A DNA stretch of 40,553 bases from an archaeon (GTDB lineage Archaea; Iainarchaeota; Iainarchaeia; Iainarchaeales; DTGL01): positions 1 through 40,553 of the forward strand of contig JAPDKC010000003.1 of the NCBI GenBank assembly GCA_029258755.1, in the 5' to 3' direction. Position 1 is the first letter of the stretch; the number at the start of each line of letters is the position of its first letter. A program made the translations under genes and the position numbers. Below the pieces are notes generated by a model that saw only the letters and a program-made list of their open reading frames with translations, was not told the DNA's origin and searched no databases. Of this stretch, positions 1 to 7,326 are shown piece by piece.

Positions 1-44
1 CTCATAACCACCATATTTAATAACCCAACCACCCCTTTTACATA

Positions 45-89
45 TGGGGCAGTTCGTGTGTATCACCTCAGTGATACTACACTGCCCCA
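45..89. other. Bulged hairpin downstream of hel308
   Basis: Two arms, TGGGGCAG at 45-52 and CTGCCCCA at 82-89, are perfectly complementary. Inside them GTATCAC (60-66) pairs with GTGATAC (71-77) around a four-base loop, and TGT (57-59) can pair with ACA (79-81). This gives roughly 18 base pairs with a four-base bulge on one side and one base on the other. It lies about 70 bases past the hel308 stop codon, so it could be a 3' end structure of that transcript or a small RNA. No U-run follows directly on either strand. The outer arm resembles a tRNA acceptor stem, but there is too little sequence inside for a tRNA. Confidence 0.45.
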
Positions 90-160
90 CTTAATAAAAT
101 TTTACCAACAATTTTTGAAACAGAACCTCTTCACGGTTTTTCGCTTTTTTAGCCGTAATT

Positions 161-2272
161 TTAGCTCTTTTGCTTAAGCTGGGCTTTTATCTTTAAAGCT
201 ATCTTTTCGCCTACAATTCTTGCGAGATCCTTTGTATCGGTCTTCTTTATCACGCTTATGGTTTTTAGGCCTGCTCTATACAGCTTCCTAGCACGAACTC
301 TGCCAATATAGCGCAGCTCAACGAGAGGCAAAAGCTCTTCCTTGACACCATGCTTGAGGCGCTTTCTAAGTTTGCGCATCTTTACAGCATTTTCTTCAGC
401 ATCTATAAGCTTTGCTAGCTCGCTAGCAGCATATGCAAGCCAGTCGCATATCTGAAGCTTTGAGTAGAGTATTCCTGGCTGCGCATTGTAGGTTTCCATA
501 ATGCTTTGCTCGCTTTTCTCATTTATCCATTCCTCAAGCATTAGGGCTGAATAAAACTTATCAAGCATATTTTCATCAAAAAATTGCTGTTTAGCAACAT
601 CTATAGGCATTTCATCGCTTCTGTTCATAAGCAAGTTCCAAAGCTCTGATTCCTTGTTTCTAGAAACGCTAAGCCATGGACTAAACTCAGTTGTGTCAAC
701 TAAACAGTATAATAAACCAAGCTCTGTAAGCTCCTGTTTGAGGCATTTTATCATAGCATATGCGCTTACAGGGTCTAAGTAAAGCTCTGCAACCCTCCTG
801 CCGAGAGATGTTGCAGTTATTCTTTCATTATTTTCCTCTACAAACCCATAATCAATCAAATCATCTATTATCGCATGCACTTTTTCGATGAGGGCAGATA
901 GCTTACCATACTGCTGACAGTAAAATGTTTTTGAGAAAAATTCCTCCAAGGAATTATAATCGAAGATGAAATGCGTAGCTATTGCAGCAAGGGTTTGCAT
1001 GCGCAATATAGGCATGTAAGCGAAAGCAGAGTTTACATCTTCGGGTATGCCCTCTATATAAACATCCCAAAGCTCATCCTTTTCTATATCGCTTCTAGCA
1101 ACAATTATTGCTTGCCCATATGAGTCATATTTCGGCCTGCCTGCTCTGCCAGCCATCTGCTTGTATTCGCTTACTGGTATGCGCTGCATCCCGTATTCTG
1201 AATATCGGTACAACGAAGGAATTACAACGCGAAACGCAGGCAGATTTACGCCTAAAGCTAGTGTTGGCGTGGCAGCAAGCACTTTTATTCTTCCTTCTCT
1301 AAACGAATCCTCTACAAGCTCGCGTTGTTTGGCAAGCAAGCCAGCGTGGTGAAAGGCAACGCCTTTCTCGACCAATGAAGCTAAAAGCTTGCATTGCTCA
1401 GTTGGCTGTTCAAGCACATTGAGCACTTTTTCAGCCAGCTTTTTTAAAGAAATTTTTTCCTTTGGCAAAAGATTTTTTACAACAATAGGGGCTGCTTTTT
1501 TAGCTAGATTTTCAGCATTTTTTCTTGTGCTCATGAAAAATAGCACTTGCTTTTGCATCGCTAGCGTATCATTCACTATCGCTTCTACATAATCGCTTCC
1601 TTTAAGCTCTATAATTTCTTCTGAAAAATAAATAGTGTTTTTGAAATAGATCCCTTCCATAAGCTTCACAGGCCTATAATCGCTCACAACAAGCTCTGCT
1701 TGCAGCCACTCTGCTATTTCGCTTGCATTAGGGATTGTTGCGCTTAGCGCAACTATTTGGAGCTCTGGCAGGATATAGCGCATCTTAACTACAACTGCTT
1801 CCAGAGTAGCGCCTCTTGAGCTAGAAAGCTCATGTACTTCATCCACTATAAGCAGGCCAACATTTGAGAGCCAGCTTGCTCTATGAGTTATTAAGGAATC
1901 AAGCTTTTCATTTGTGGTGCATATAAGGTCGTAATTGCTCAAGTAATGCGAACTTGAGTCAAAATCGCCTGTGCTTATTGCAATCCTTATGCCTAAATCA
2001 GCGTACTTTTTCTTCCAATCTTTATAGTGTTCGGATGCAAGCGCTTTTAGAGGTGACGTATATATAACCTTTTTCCCCTTATTCAAAATGCAATTTAGGA
2101 AGCATAGTTCAGCTATTATCGTTTTTCCGCTTGCGGTGGGAGCGCAAACAACCAAATTGTTGCTAAACCAGGGCTTTGCAAGCACCGCTTCCTGCATCGG
2201 ATTGAATTTCTCAAAGTTGTTTCGCTCAAGCACTATGCTTTTTATTTCCTCTAAAGAAAAGTCTTGCTGCAT
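161..2272 (-). CDS. hel308: Hel308-type superfamily 2 DNA helicase
   Basis: ATP-dependent 3'-5' DNA helicase of the archaeal Hel308/Hjm (Ski2-like) family, expected to act at stalled replication forks and in recombination. The protein has 703 residues, normal for the family. Visible motifs are a Q-like motif (FNPMQ, about 24-28), Walker A APTASGKT (44-51), the DEVH box near 144, SATIPN of motif III, and motif VI QMAGRAGRP near 370. The C-terminal part is helical and ends in a helix-hairpin-helix-like stretch (RYIGRVRARKLYRAGL), matching the winged-helix, ratchet and HhH architecture of Hel308. The next gene upstream on this strand (2298-2549) lies 25 bases away, so the two may be cotranscribed. 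Family assignment is firm; the role is from homologues. Confidence 0.93.
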   Translation of the reverse strand: MQQDFSLEEIKSIVLERNNFEKFNPMQEAVLAKPWFSNNLVVCAPTASGKTIIAELCFLNCILNKGKKVIYTSPLKALASEHYKDWKKKYADLGIRIAISTGDFDSSSHYLSNYDLICTTNEKLDSLITHRASWLSNVGLLIVDEVHELSSSRGATLEAVVVKMRYILPELQIVALSATIPNASEIAEWLQAELVVSDYRPVKLMEGIYFKNTIYFSEEIIELKGSDYVEAIVNDTLAMQKQVLFFMSTRKNAENLAKKAAPIVVKNLLPKEKISLKKLAEKVLNVLEQPTEQCKLLASLVEKGVAFHHAGLLAKQRELVEDSFREGRIKVLAATPTLALGVNLPAFRVVIPSLYRYSEYGMQRIPVSEYKQMAGRAGRPKYDSYGQAIIVARSDIEKDELWDVYIEGIPEDVNSAFAYMPILRMQTLAAIATHFIFDYNSLEEFFSKTFYCQQYGKLSALIEKVHAIIDDLIDYGFVEENNERITATSLGRRVAELYLDPVSAYAMIKCLKQELTELGLLYCLVDTTEFSPWLSVSRNKESELWNLLMNRSDEMPIDVAKQQFFDENMLDKFYSALMLEEWINEKSEQSIMETYNAQPGILYSKLQICDWLAYAASELAKLIDAEENAVKMRKLRKRLKHGVKEELLPLVELRYIGRVRARKLYRAGLKTISVIKKTDTKDLARIVGEKIALKIKAQLKQKS

Positions 2273-2297
2273 AAATAGAGATTGCCTGCTTCATTTT

Positions 2298-2549
2298 TTA
2301 TTGTAATTCTTCTATTTCTTCTGGCTCTCTTGCCTGCTCCTTAAGCATAACGAACCTATATGCCTCCTCTAAAGCCATTATTGCCTTTGGAATATCGCTA
2401 ATCCTTAGCGAGCTAGAACTCTTCCAATTATCTTCCTTATCTTTGAAACGTCTTGTTATCGTTACCGTATAAAAAGTGTTCTTTCCTTCATTCTGCCAAA
2501 GAGCAACTTGTATGTTTCCCGCCAAGAATTTTCTATAAGGTTTATTCAT
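2298..2549 (-). CDS. Small conserved hypothetical protein
   Basis: An 83-residue protein of unknown function. It begins with a basic segment, has a probable beta-sheet core (IQVALWQNEGKN, FYTVTITRRFKDK), and ends with a helix of Ile/Ala/Leu/Tyr pattern and an acidic tail. The pattern recalls small archaeal and viral proteins with a strand-rich core and one C-terminal helix, a shape often linked to single-stranded nucleic acid binding, but I cannot name the family. The start is supported by an AGAGGTG ribosome-binding site seven bases before ATG. It lies just upstream of hel308 on the same strand, which would fit a DNA-metabolism role; that is inference. Confidence 0.75.
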   Translation of the reverse strand: MNKPYRKFLAGNIQVALWQNEGKNTFYTVTITRRFKDKEDNWKSSSSLRISDIPKAIMALEEAYRFVMLKEQAREPEEIEELQ

Positions 2550-2619
2550 TTAAAGCACCTCTATATATACTCTCACTAGAATTAGTTAAAAATTGGTTTA
2601 GAGTAGATTTCCGCTAAAC

Positions 2620-3258
2620 CTAAGAGGCCCATTTGAGCAGAGTGCTCAAAACCTTTATCTCTTTATCAAGCTCTGCTATCTTTTCTTCAAGCTCCTTTAT
2701 TTTTCGCTTACTTTCTTGCTTCCTAAACTCTATGAGTTGCTGGCTGTACTTTGCAAGCTTTTTATCCTTCTTGTAAACAAAAGATTCCTCCACTGTTAAG
2801 CGAAGCTGCTTTCTGTAATCTATATCTTCAACAAACATTTTTATCATCGGCTTCCATCTCGGATCAGCAACTAAATGTGCGGGCAGCTTAACTGTATTTG
2901 CATCGTTGCGATAATCGCTGTCTATTAAGTACTTAAAAATGTGCTTCCAGTAGATTGGCTCAGCGTACTTCTTCACAAAATTAGCTACATTGTAAATGTT
3001 CGCATTGAAGAGGCGTTTTTGCCAGGTAGCCTTTTTTCCAAGAAGCTCGCGCTTCTGTTTCTTTTTTTCTTCTATTAATGCTTGCAAGCGTTTCTTCGAT
3101 GGATAGATAAGCTTTGGCCATTCTTTGCTTGAACTTATTGCTACTCTCACTATGCCTCCGTTAGCAAAGTATTCCTTCAATGCTTCTTCCAACTCTTTGT
3201 CTCTTGCTTTCACTCTGCTTCTAAACTGCTTGAAGCTCGTTAGGGTAAGTTCTTTCAT
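2620..3258 (-). CDS. Hypothetical protein with C-terminal coiled coil
   Basis: A 212-residue, strongly basic protein I do not recognise. Charged helices occupy roughly residues 15-30 and 55-80 (lysine/arginine/glutamate-rich), and residues 165-208 form a clear heptad-like coiled coil. The middle contains Trp- and Tyr-rich segments (YWKHIFKYL, DPRWKPMIKMF) that may form a globular domain. There is no signal peptide or membrane segment, so it is probably cytoplasmic and perhaps nucleic-acid binding. Its start codon is about 90 bases from the divergent nac start, with both promoters in that gap. It might be cotranscribed with the small gene at 2298-2549 (70-base gap). Confidence 0.7.
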   Translation of the reverse strand: MKELTLTSFKQFRSRVKARDKELEEALKEYFANGGIVRVAISSSKEWPKLIYPSKKRLQALIEEKKKQKRELLGKKATWQKRLFNANIYNVANFVKKYAEPIYWKHIFKYLIDSDYRNDANTVKLPAHLVADPRWKPMIKMFVEDIDYRKQLRLTVEESFVYKKDKKLAKYSQQLIEFRKQESKRKIKELEEKIAELDKEIKVLSTLLKWAS

Positions 3259-3351
3259 ATGCTTAAAAATAATGAGTATCGCTTTTTATTTGTTTCCAAA
3301 GCTTTGAAAGCCCATTTAAACTTTTTCGCTCCTAAATTTAGAACGATCACT

Positions 3352-3681
3352 ATGTTCGGAATAAATCCTATGCAGATGAGAAAGCTAATGAAACAGCTTA
3401 ATATTAAATCACATGACATTGAGGCAAAAAGGGTTATAATAGAGCTCTCTGATAGTAAGCTTATAATAAAAAATCCGAAGGTAACAGCGATAGAGATGCA
3501 GGGGCAGAAAACCTATACTATAATTGGCGAAGAAAGCATAGAAAAGCAGGAAGAGATAAAGGAAGATGACATAAAGCTCGTTCAGGAGAAAACAGGTAAA
3601 AGCTTTGAGGAAGCGAAAAAGGCGCTTGAGGAAGCTAAGGGAGATATAGCGCTAGCTATAAAATCTCTTTTAGGTAGCTAG
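3352..3681 (+). CDS. nac: Nascent polypeptide-associated complex protein (archaeal NAC)
   Basis: Archaeal alpha-type NAC, a homodimeric ribosome-associated factor that contacts nascent chains. The start at 3352 gives 109 residues beginning MFGINPMQMRKLMKQL, as in family members; the frame is open about 31 codons further upstream but that part is not family-like. The NAC beta-barrel covers about residues 18-60 (VIIELSDSKLIIKNPKVTAIEMQGQKTY has the family pattern), and a UBA domain lies at about 70-107 (LVQEKTGKSFEEAKKALEEA then GDIALAIKSLL). A TATA-like CATTTAAAC lies near 3312-3320 and would give a short leader. The stop codon overlaps the end of the convergent gene at 3678 by four bases. Confidence 0.93.
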   Translation: MFGINPMQMRKLMKQLNIKSHDIEAKRVIIELSDSKLIIKNPKVTAIEMQGQKTYTIIGEESIEKQEEIKEDDIKLVQEKTGKSFEEAKKALEEAKGDIALAIKSLLGS

Positions 3682-5045
3682 CTTAGCAAAGCCAGTTCTG
3701 TTGCTTCAATGTACCCTATTTTCTCTCTTATAAGGGAAAAGTTTACGCTAGCTGTTATTGTATCCCCTATATTGTGTCCAGCAAGCACGCTTGCTTTTAC
3801 CTTCTCTTTAACTTCTACGCTAACATTATTATCAGTATCTTGTAAGCTTTCTATCTTTAGATACGCTCCTTGGGCAACCTTTGCATCTATTCCGTATGCA
3901 GAAAGTATTTCTTTTATAGAATCTGCAAGCTCTTTAGCGCTTTCGCCAGCGAGTGCCTCTTCAAGCTCAATCTTGGCTGAGAAGAACGCATTGGCGTTAG
4001 AGATGCTATAGCTTAGCTCTTTTTCTTTCAACAAAGCATCTATCGCTTTCCTTAGCTTTGCATAATGCTCTGGCTTGCTGGAATCCATAGTTATATTAAT
4101 CTTTAGCTTGTTAGCATCTTCCTCAAAACTAATATCGCTTACATTTTCAAGCGAACTAAGTTCTTTATTAAGGTCCTCTTTTAACCTTTCTTTATTTTCA
4201 TCTTTATAGTCGCTAAGATCAACTTCTACATAAAAGCTGCTTTTGGTATAAACTTTCAGCTCTGTGTTGTTTACATCGCTCAGCATAAGCTTTTGCTTTA
4301 GTTCATTGAGATCAAAGCCATCGTAGCTAAACTGTTCAGCGATTATAAACTTTGGCTCCAGCTCAACTATGCTTGCATTAACATCCTGCGTAAAGAACCT
4401 TGGCTTCAAGCTTAGGTTTTCTTTCTCATACGCTATTGCAGAACCTTTAACAATAGCTTTGCCTTGAAGCTGCAGGTAGAGAGCTACTCTCAGCTTGTCC
4501 CCTGGCTTGGACTCTATGCCAACTATCCCTACAACAAACGGCACATCTAGGTTTATGTCCTTTCTTTTGTTGAGATCATTTAGGGCTTGCAAGCTTATGT
4601 TTTGCTTAACCTTGAGCATTGCTTTTACATAAAGAGCTGCATCCTCAAGCAATTTCTGCTCTTGAATCTGCGCCAATAAGCTTTCTGTATTGTAATCGCT
4701 TTCTAAAAGCAAATCGCACATAAACTCAAGCTTTCCATTTTTTGTGCCTATATACTTAGCATTATATATTTCGCGAACGCTTGGAAGCGCTTTTAACTTT
4801 GAGGTAAGCTCATATGGGTTTGCGATGGTTGTTTTTCCGTAAAGCACATAGGTTGAGGTTAGCTGCTCTATTTCCGCCTCTATATCCTCCGCTTTGTATG
4901 CTTTTATTGCCGGCTTTACTGTTTCTTTTGGTTTTTCCTTTTTTGGTGTTGTAAATCTGGGATTGAAAGCTAAGCTTATAACAGACCCTATTATTATAAT
5001 GGCTAAAAATGCTGAGAACAAAAGTCTGCGTTTCTCTTTATCCAT
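3678..5045 (-). CDS. Membrane-anchored extracytoplasmic protein, unknown function
   Basis: A 455-residue protein with a basic N-terminus (MDKEKRR) followed by one hydrophobic helix (about 9-27), then a long soluble region, so most of it should lie outside the cell. No known domain is recognised. The soluble part alternates helices and strands in blocks of about 90-110 residues (around 50-150, 225-330 and 335-430), which suggests repeated alpha/beta modules with similar design rather than identical sequence. There is no cell-wall or second membrane anchor. It is convergent with nac and divergent from the pilin-like gene at 5202. Confidence 0.7.
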   Translation of the reverse strand: MDKEKRRLLFSAFLAIIIIGSVISLAFNPRFTTPKKEKPKETVKPAIKAYKAEDIEAEIEQLTSTYVLYGKTTIANPYELTSKLKALPSVREIYNAKYIGTKNGKLEFMCDLLLESDYNTESLLAQIQEQKLLEDAALYVKAMLKVKQNISLQALNDLNKRKDINLDVPFVVGIVGIESKPGDKLRVALYLQLQGKAIVKGSAIAYEKENLSLKPRFFTQDVNASIVELEPKFIIAEQFSYDGFDLNELKQKLMLSDVNNTELKVYTKSSFYVEVDLSDYKDENKERLKEDLNKELSSLENVSDISFEEDANKLKINITMDSSKPEHYAKLRKAIDALLKEKELSYSISNANAFFSAKIELEEALAGESAKELADSIKEILSAYGIDAKVAQGAYLKIESLQDTDNNVSVEVKEKVKASVLAGHNIGDTITASVNFSLIREKIGYIEATELALLS

Positions 5046-5201
5046 CTCAGATCACTGCAATTAGCCTAACCAATTTTTCACCTCAAAAAGAATAAAAAGG
5101 TTCTTTACATGCGATTTCCAAAATCGAACCTGCAGCAAAATAATTAAATATATGAACTTAGTATTAATATTTACCAAAATTTGCCGATGGGAGGGATCTT
5201 T

Positions 5202-5753
5202 ATGATTAAAATTGATTACAAAGGACAGGCGTTTTCAACATTTCAAATCTTAATAGCCGCTGTTGTGGCGATAGTTATTCTAACCATTTTACTAAGTATC
5301 TTAGGAATTATACCTTTTCCATTTCTCCAAGAAGATCCTACACAAGCGGCAAGGGATGCTCTAACCAATGCTTATTCCCATCTCACCACGCATGTTAAAA
5401 CAGGGTCTGTAACCTTTCATCCTGGATATACAATGCTAGCTCGCTCAATAGTTGTGGGTAGTAACGTTGCTATAGAGGAAAAACAATTGTGTTTGAGTTT
5501 AGGAGATTTTTCCCAAGATACGGAAACTTGGAGTGGCGACCCTGAAAAAGGTCGCATAGCATATAAAGGCAATGTTCCAAAGAAAGTTAGATTATCACTG
5601 TTGTGTGATGTTGGTGAGCGCCTAAAAGATACTTTAGACCTGTATGGCGAAGAGAGTGGCCTAAGCTCGAGCTGGGTGGATGAATGCCCATGTGTCACAA
5701 GTACGCCAAAGGAAGTATGCTGTGTTATTGCTCTTCGATACAATATTCCTTAG
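5202..5753 (+). CDS. Type IV pilin-like secreted protein
   Basis: The ATG at 5202 is chosen over a TTG at 5181 because a strong GGGAGGGA ribosome-binding site sits just before it; the product has 183 residues. It starts MIKIDYKGQAF, then a hydrophobic helix (about 18-37). A short basic leader, Gly-Gln junction and long hydrophobic stretch resemble archaeal class III signal peptides of the QXSXEXXXL type cut by prepilin peptidase, although the Ser and Glu positions do not fit the consensus exactly. The rest is a beta-rich head with six cysteines near the C-terminus, which could form disulfides. A TATA-like AAATATATG lies near 5145. The pilin assignment is moderate; an ordinary N-terminally anchored protein is the alternative. 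Confidence 0.6.
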   Translation: MIKIDYKGQAFSTFQILIAAVVAIVILTILLSILGIIPFPFLQEDPTQAARDALTNAYSHLTTHVKTGSVTFHPGYTMLARSIVVGSNVAIEEKQLCLSLGDFSQDTETWSGDPEKGRIAYKGNVPKKVRLSLLCDVGERLKDTLDLYGEESGLSSSWVDECPCVTSTPKEVCCVIALRYNIP

Positions 5754-5766
5754 ATATAATTTTTGC

Positions 5767-5787
5767 AAAGGGTGTTCAGCACCCTTT
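5767..5787. other. Perfect 8-bp hairpin after pilin-like gene
   Basis: AAAGGGTG (5767-5774) and CACCCTTT (5780-5787) form a perfect stem around a five-base loop, 14 bases past the stop codon at 5753. It may stabilise or end the transcript, but an A-run, not a U-run, follows on the plus strand, so it is not a classical intrinsic terminator. Confidence 0.4.
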
Positions 5788-5841
5788 AAAAAGCAATGTG
5801 TAGCATAAAATTTTATTACTGCTTTTTACCGGGGTGAAAGC

Positions 5842-6567
5842 ATGGCCTTTAGCGATGGAGACATTGTCAAGGTTCATTATACCGCTTACCAAGACAATGA
5901 AGCGTTTGAAACAACTAAAGAGGATGTTGCTGTTAAAGAAGGCATATTTGATGAAAAGCGCGAATATAAGCCAATTATCGCAATAATCGGCGAGCGAAAC
6001 TTCTTTGAAAAAGTTGATGAAGCGCTTAAGAATATGCAGGTTGGCGAAAAAAAGCGCATAACGCTAAGCCCAAAAGATGCTTTTGGCGAACGCAATGAGG
6101 AGCTAATAAGGGTTGTCTCGCTTAGGGAATTTAAAAAAAGGAATATAGCGCCTTTCCCAGGTCTTGTTGTTGAATTAAACGGCTTGCGAGGCCGAGTGCA
6201 GAGCGTAAGCGGTGGTCGCGTTAGAGTTGATTTTAACCATCCGCTTGCAGGAAAAACAATAGAATTTGAGCTTGAGGTAGTTGAAAAGGTTGAGGGTAAG
6301 GAAAACAAAGCAAAGGCGCTTATTGAAAAGTTCTTTTCGTTTGCAGAGAAGGACATAAGTTATGCTATCAAGGATGATACGCTTGTGGTTGAAGCAAAAG
6401 CCGATAAGCTTGTTGGCGTAGAAGGACTTAAAAGAGCCTTTGCCAAAGCAGCTTTCAAATGCTTGAATGTAAGCAAGGTTAAAATTGCCGAGATATTTGA
6501 AAAGGAGGAGAAAGCGGAAAAAAGCCAGGAAGCTAGCGATTCTAGCGAAAAACGCCAGCAAGAATAG
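5842..6567 (+). CDS. FKBP-type peptidyl-prolyl isomerase, long archaeal form
   Basis: Cytoplasmic prolyl isomerase and chaperone of the SlyD-like FKBP family, 241 residues. The split FKBP domain spans about 1-150: the first strand (GDIVKVHYTAY), the helix and loop of the active site (VDEALKNMQVGEKKRITLSPKDAFGER read in pieces), the inserted flap domain at about 90-130, and the hallmark closing strand NHPLAGKTIEFELEV. Residues 155-220 form an extra domain as in long archaeal FKBPs, followed by a Lys/Glu/Ser-rich tail. A GGGGTGA ribosome-binding site lies six bases before ATG. Placement just before psmB puts folding and degradation functions together, though psmB appears to have its own promoter. 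Confidence 0.9.
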   Translation: MAFSDGDIVKVHYTAYQDNEAFETTKEDVAVKEGIFDEKREYKPIIAIIGERNFFEKVDEALKNMQVGEKKRITLSPKDAFGERNEELIRVVSLREFKKRNIAPFPGLVVELNGLRGRVQSVSGGRVRVDFNHPLAGKTIEFELEVVEKVEGKENKAKALIEKFFSFAEKDISYAIKDDTLVVEAKADKLVGVEGLKRAFAKAAFKCLNVSKVKIAEIFEKEEKAEKSQEASDSSEKRQQE

Positions 6568-6597
6568 CCTTTTAAATGTTGTGCTAAAGAAAGAATA

Positions 6598-6607
6598 GTA
6601 TAAATAA
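6598..6607 (+). promoter_or_regulatory. TATA box of psmB
   Basis: GTATAAATAA lies 25-34 bases before the TTG start of psmB, followed by GGTGAG about five bases before the start. The spacing predicts a very short leader; a second, weaker TATA-like TTTTAAAT lies near 6570. Confidence 0.5.
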
Positions 6608-6631
6608 CCTCTTTTTCTGTTGGTGAGCTAA

Positions 6632-7279
6632 TTGAATGAGGAAAAGGTAAAAACAGGAACAACAACAGTAGGAATAATAGCAAAAGATGCTGTTGTGCTT
6701 GCTGCTGATATGCAAAGCACCTTAGGAAATCTTGCGTATGAGGAGGAAGCAAAGAAGATATACAAGATAACCGATCGCATAGCTTTAACCAATGCTGGTA
6801 GTGTTGGTGATTCGCAGGTATTAATAAGGTTTTTGCGCGCTCAGGCAAAGCTTTACGAAGCGGAGCATAACAGGCATATAACGCCAAGGGCGCTAGCGAC
6901 CTTTCTTTCGAATGTTTTAAACGCAAACCGCTTGTTCCCATATATGGCTCAGTTTATAGTCGGAGGCTTTGTCGATAAGCCAGCGCTTATAGAGGTTTCG
7001 CCTTATGGCGATCTTATAGAGCGCGAGCGCTTTGCGCTTTCCGGCTCAGGAACACATCTTGCGCTTGCGATTTTGGATAGCGATTATAAGAAGGATATGA
7101 GCAAGGAGCAAGCAATAGAGCTTGCTGTCAAGGCCATAAGCGCAAGCAAGAAGCGCGATATATACACTGGCGGCAAAAGAATCTCTGTTGTGGTTATAAC
7201 AGAAAAGCAGATAGAAGAGCTAAGCGAAAAGGAAGTTGAGAAGTATCTTAAAAAGGTAGAAAAAAAAGCAAATAAGTAG
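6632..7279 (+). CDS. psmB: Proteasome subunit beta
   Basis: Catalytic beta subunit of the archaeal 20S proteasome, an N-terminal nucleophile hydrolase. The start is TTG at 6632, preceded by GGTGAG; the nearby ATG at 6636 is out of frame. The nine-residue propeptide MNEEKVKTG precedes the catalytic threonine, Thr10. Relative to this Thr1, the catalytic Asp17 and Lys33 are present as Asp26 and Lys42. The SGSGTHLA segment is also conserved. The length of 215 is normal apart from a lysine-rich C-terminal tail. The aCPSF1 gene follows after about 47 bases, an arrangement also seen in other archaea. Confidence 0.96.
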   Translation: MNEEKVKTGTTTVGIIAKDAVVLAADMQSTLGNLAYEEEAKKIYKITDRIALTNAGSVGDSQVLIRFLRAQAKLYEAEHNRHITPRALATFLSNVLNANRLFPYMAQFIVGGFVDKPALIEVSPYGDLIERERFALSGSGTHLALAILDSDYKKDMSKEQAIELAVKAISASKKRDIYTGGKRISVVVITEKQIEELSEKEVEKYLKKVEKKANK

Positions 7280-7326
7280 CGTTTTTGCTTATTCGGGATA
7301 GGCTCACTAATGCAAGCTGTGATAGG

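Noticed and set aside
12-14. Start of a leftward gene at the window edge
   Set aside because: An ATG on the minus strand leaves only four codons in the window, too little to support a gene.
45-89. Possible tRNA gene
   Set aside because: Seven-base acceptor-like stem and a following A, but only about 29 bases inside and no D, anticodon or T arm.
3259-3351. Longer NAC start
   Set aside because: The extra 31 residues are not NAC-like and cover the promoter region.
6360-6941. Minus-strand frame of 193 codons over FKBP and psmB
   Set aside because: It runs opposite two well-supported genes and has low-complexity Leu/Ser/Phe composition typical of shadows.
7285-7326. Longer aCPSF1 start at TTG
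   Set aside because: The extra 14 residues do not resemble family N-termini; ATG 7327 gives the expected start.
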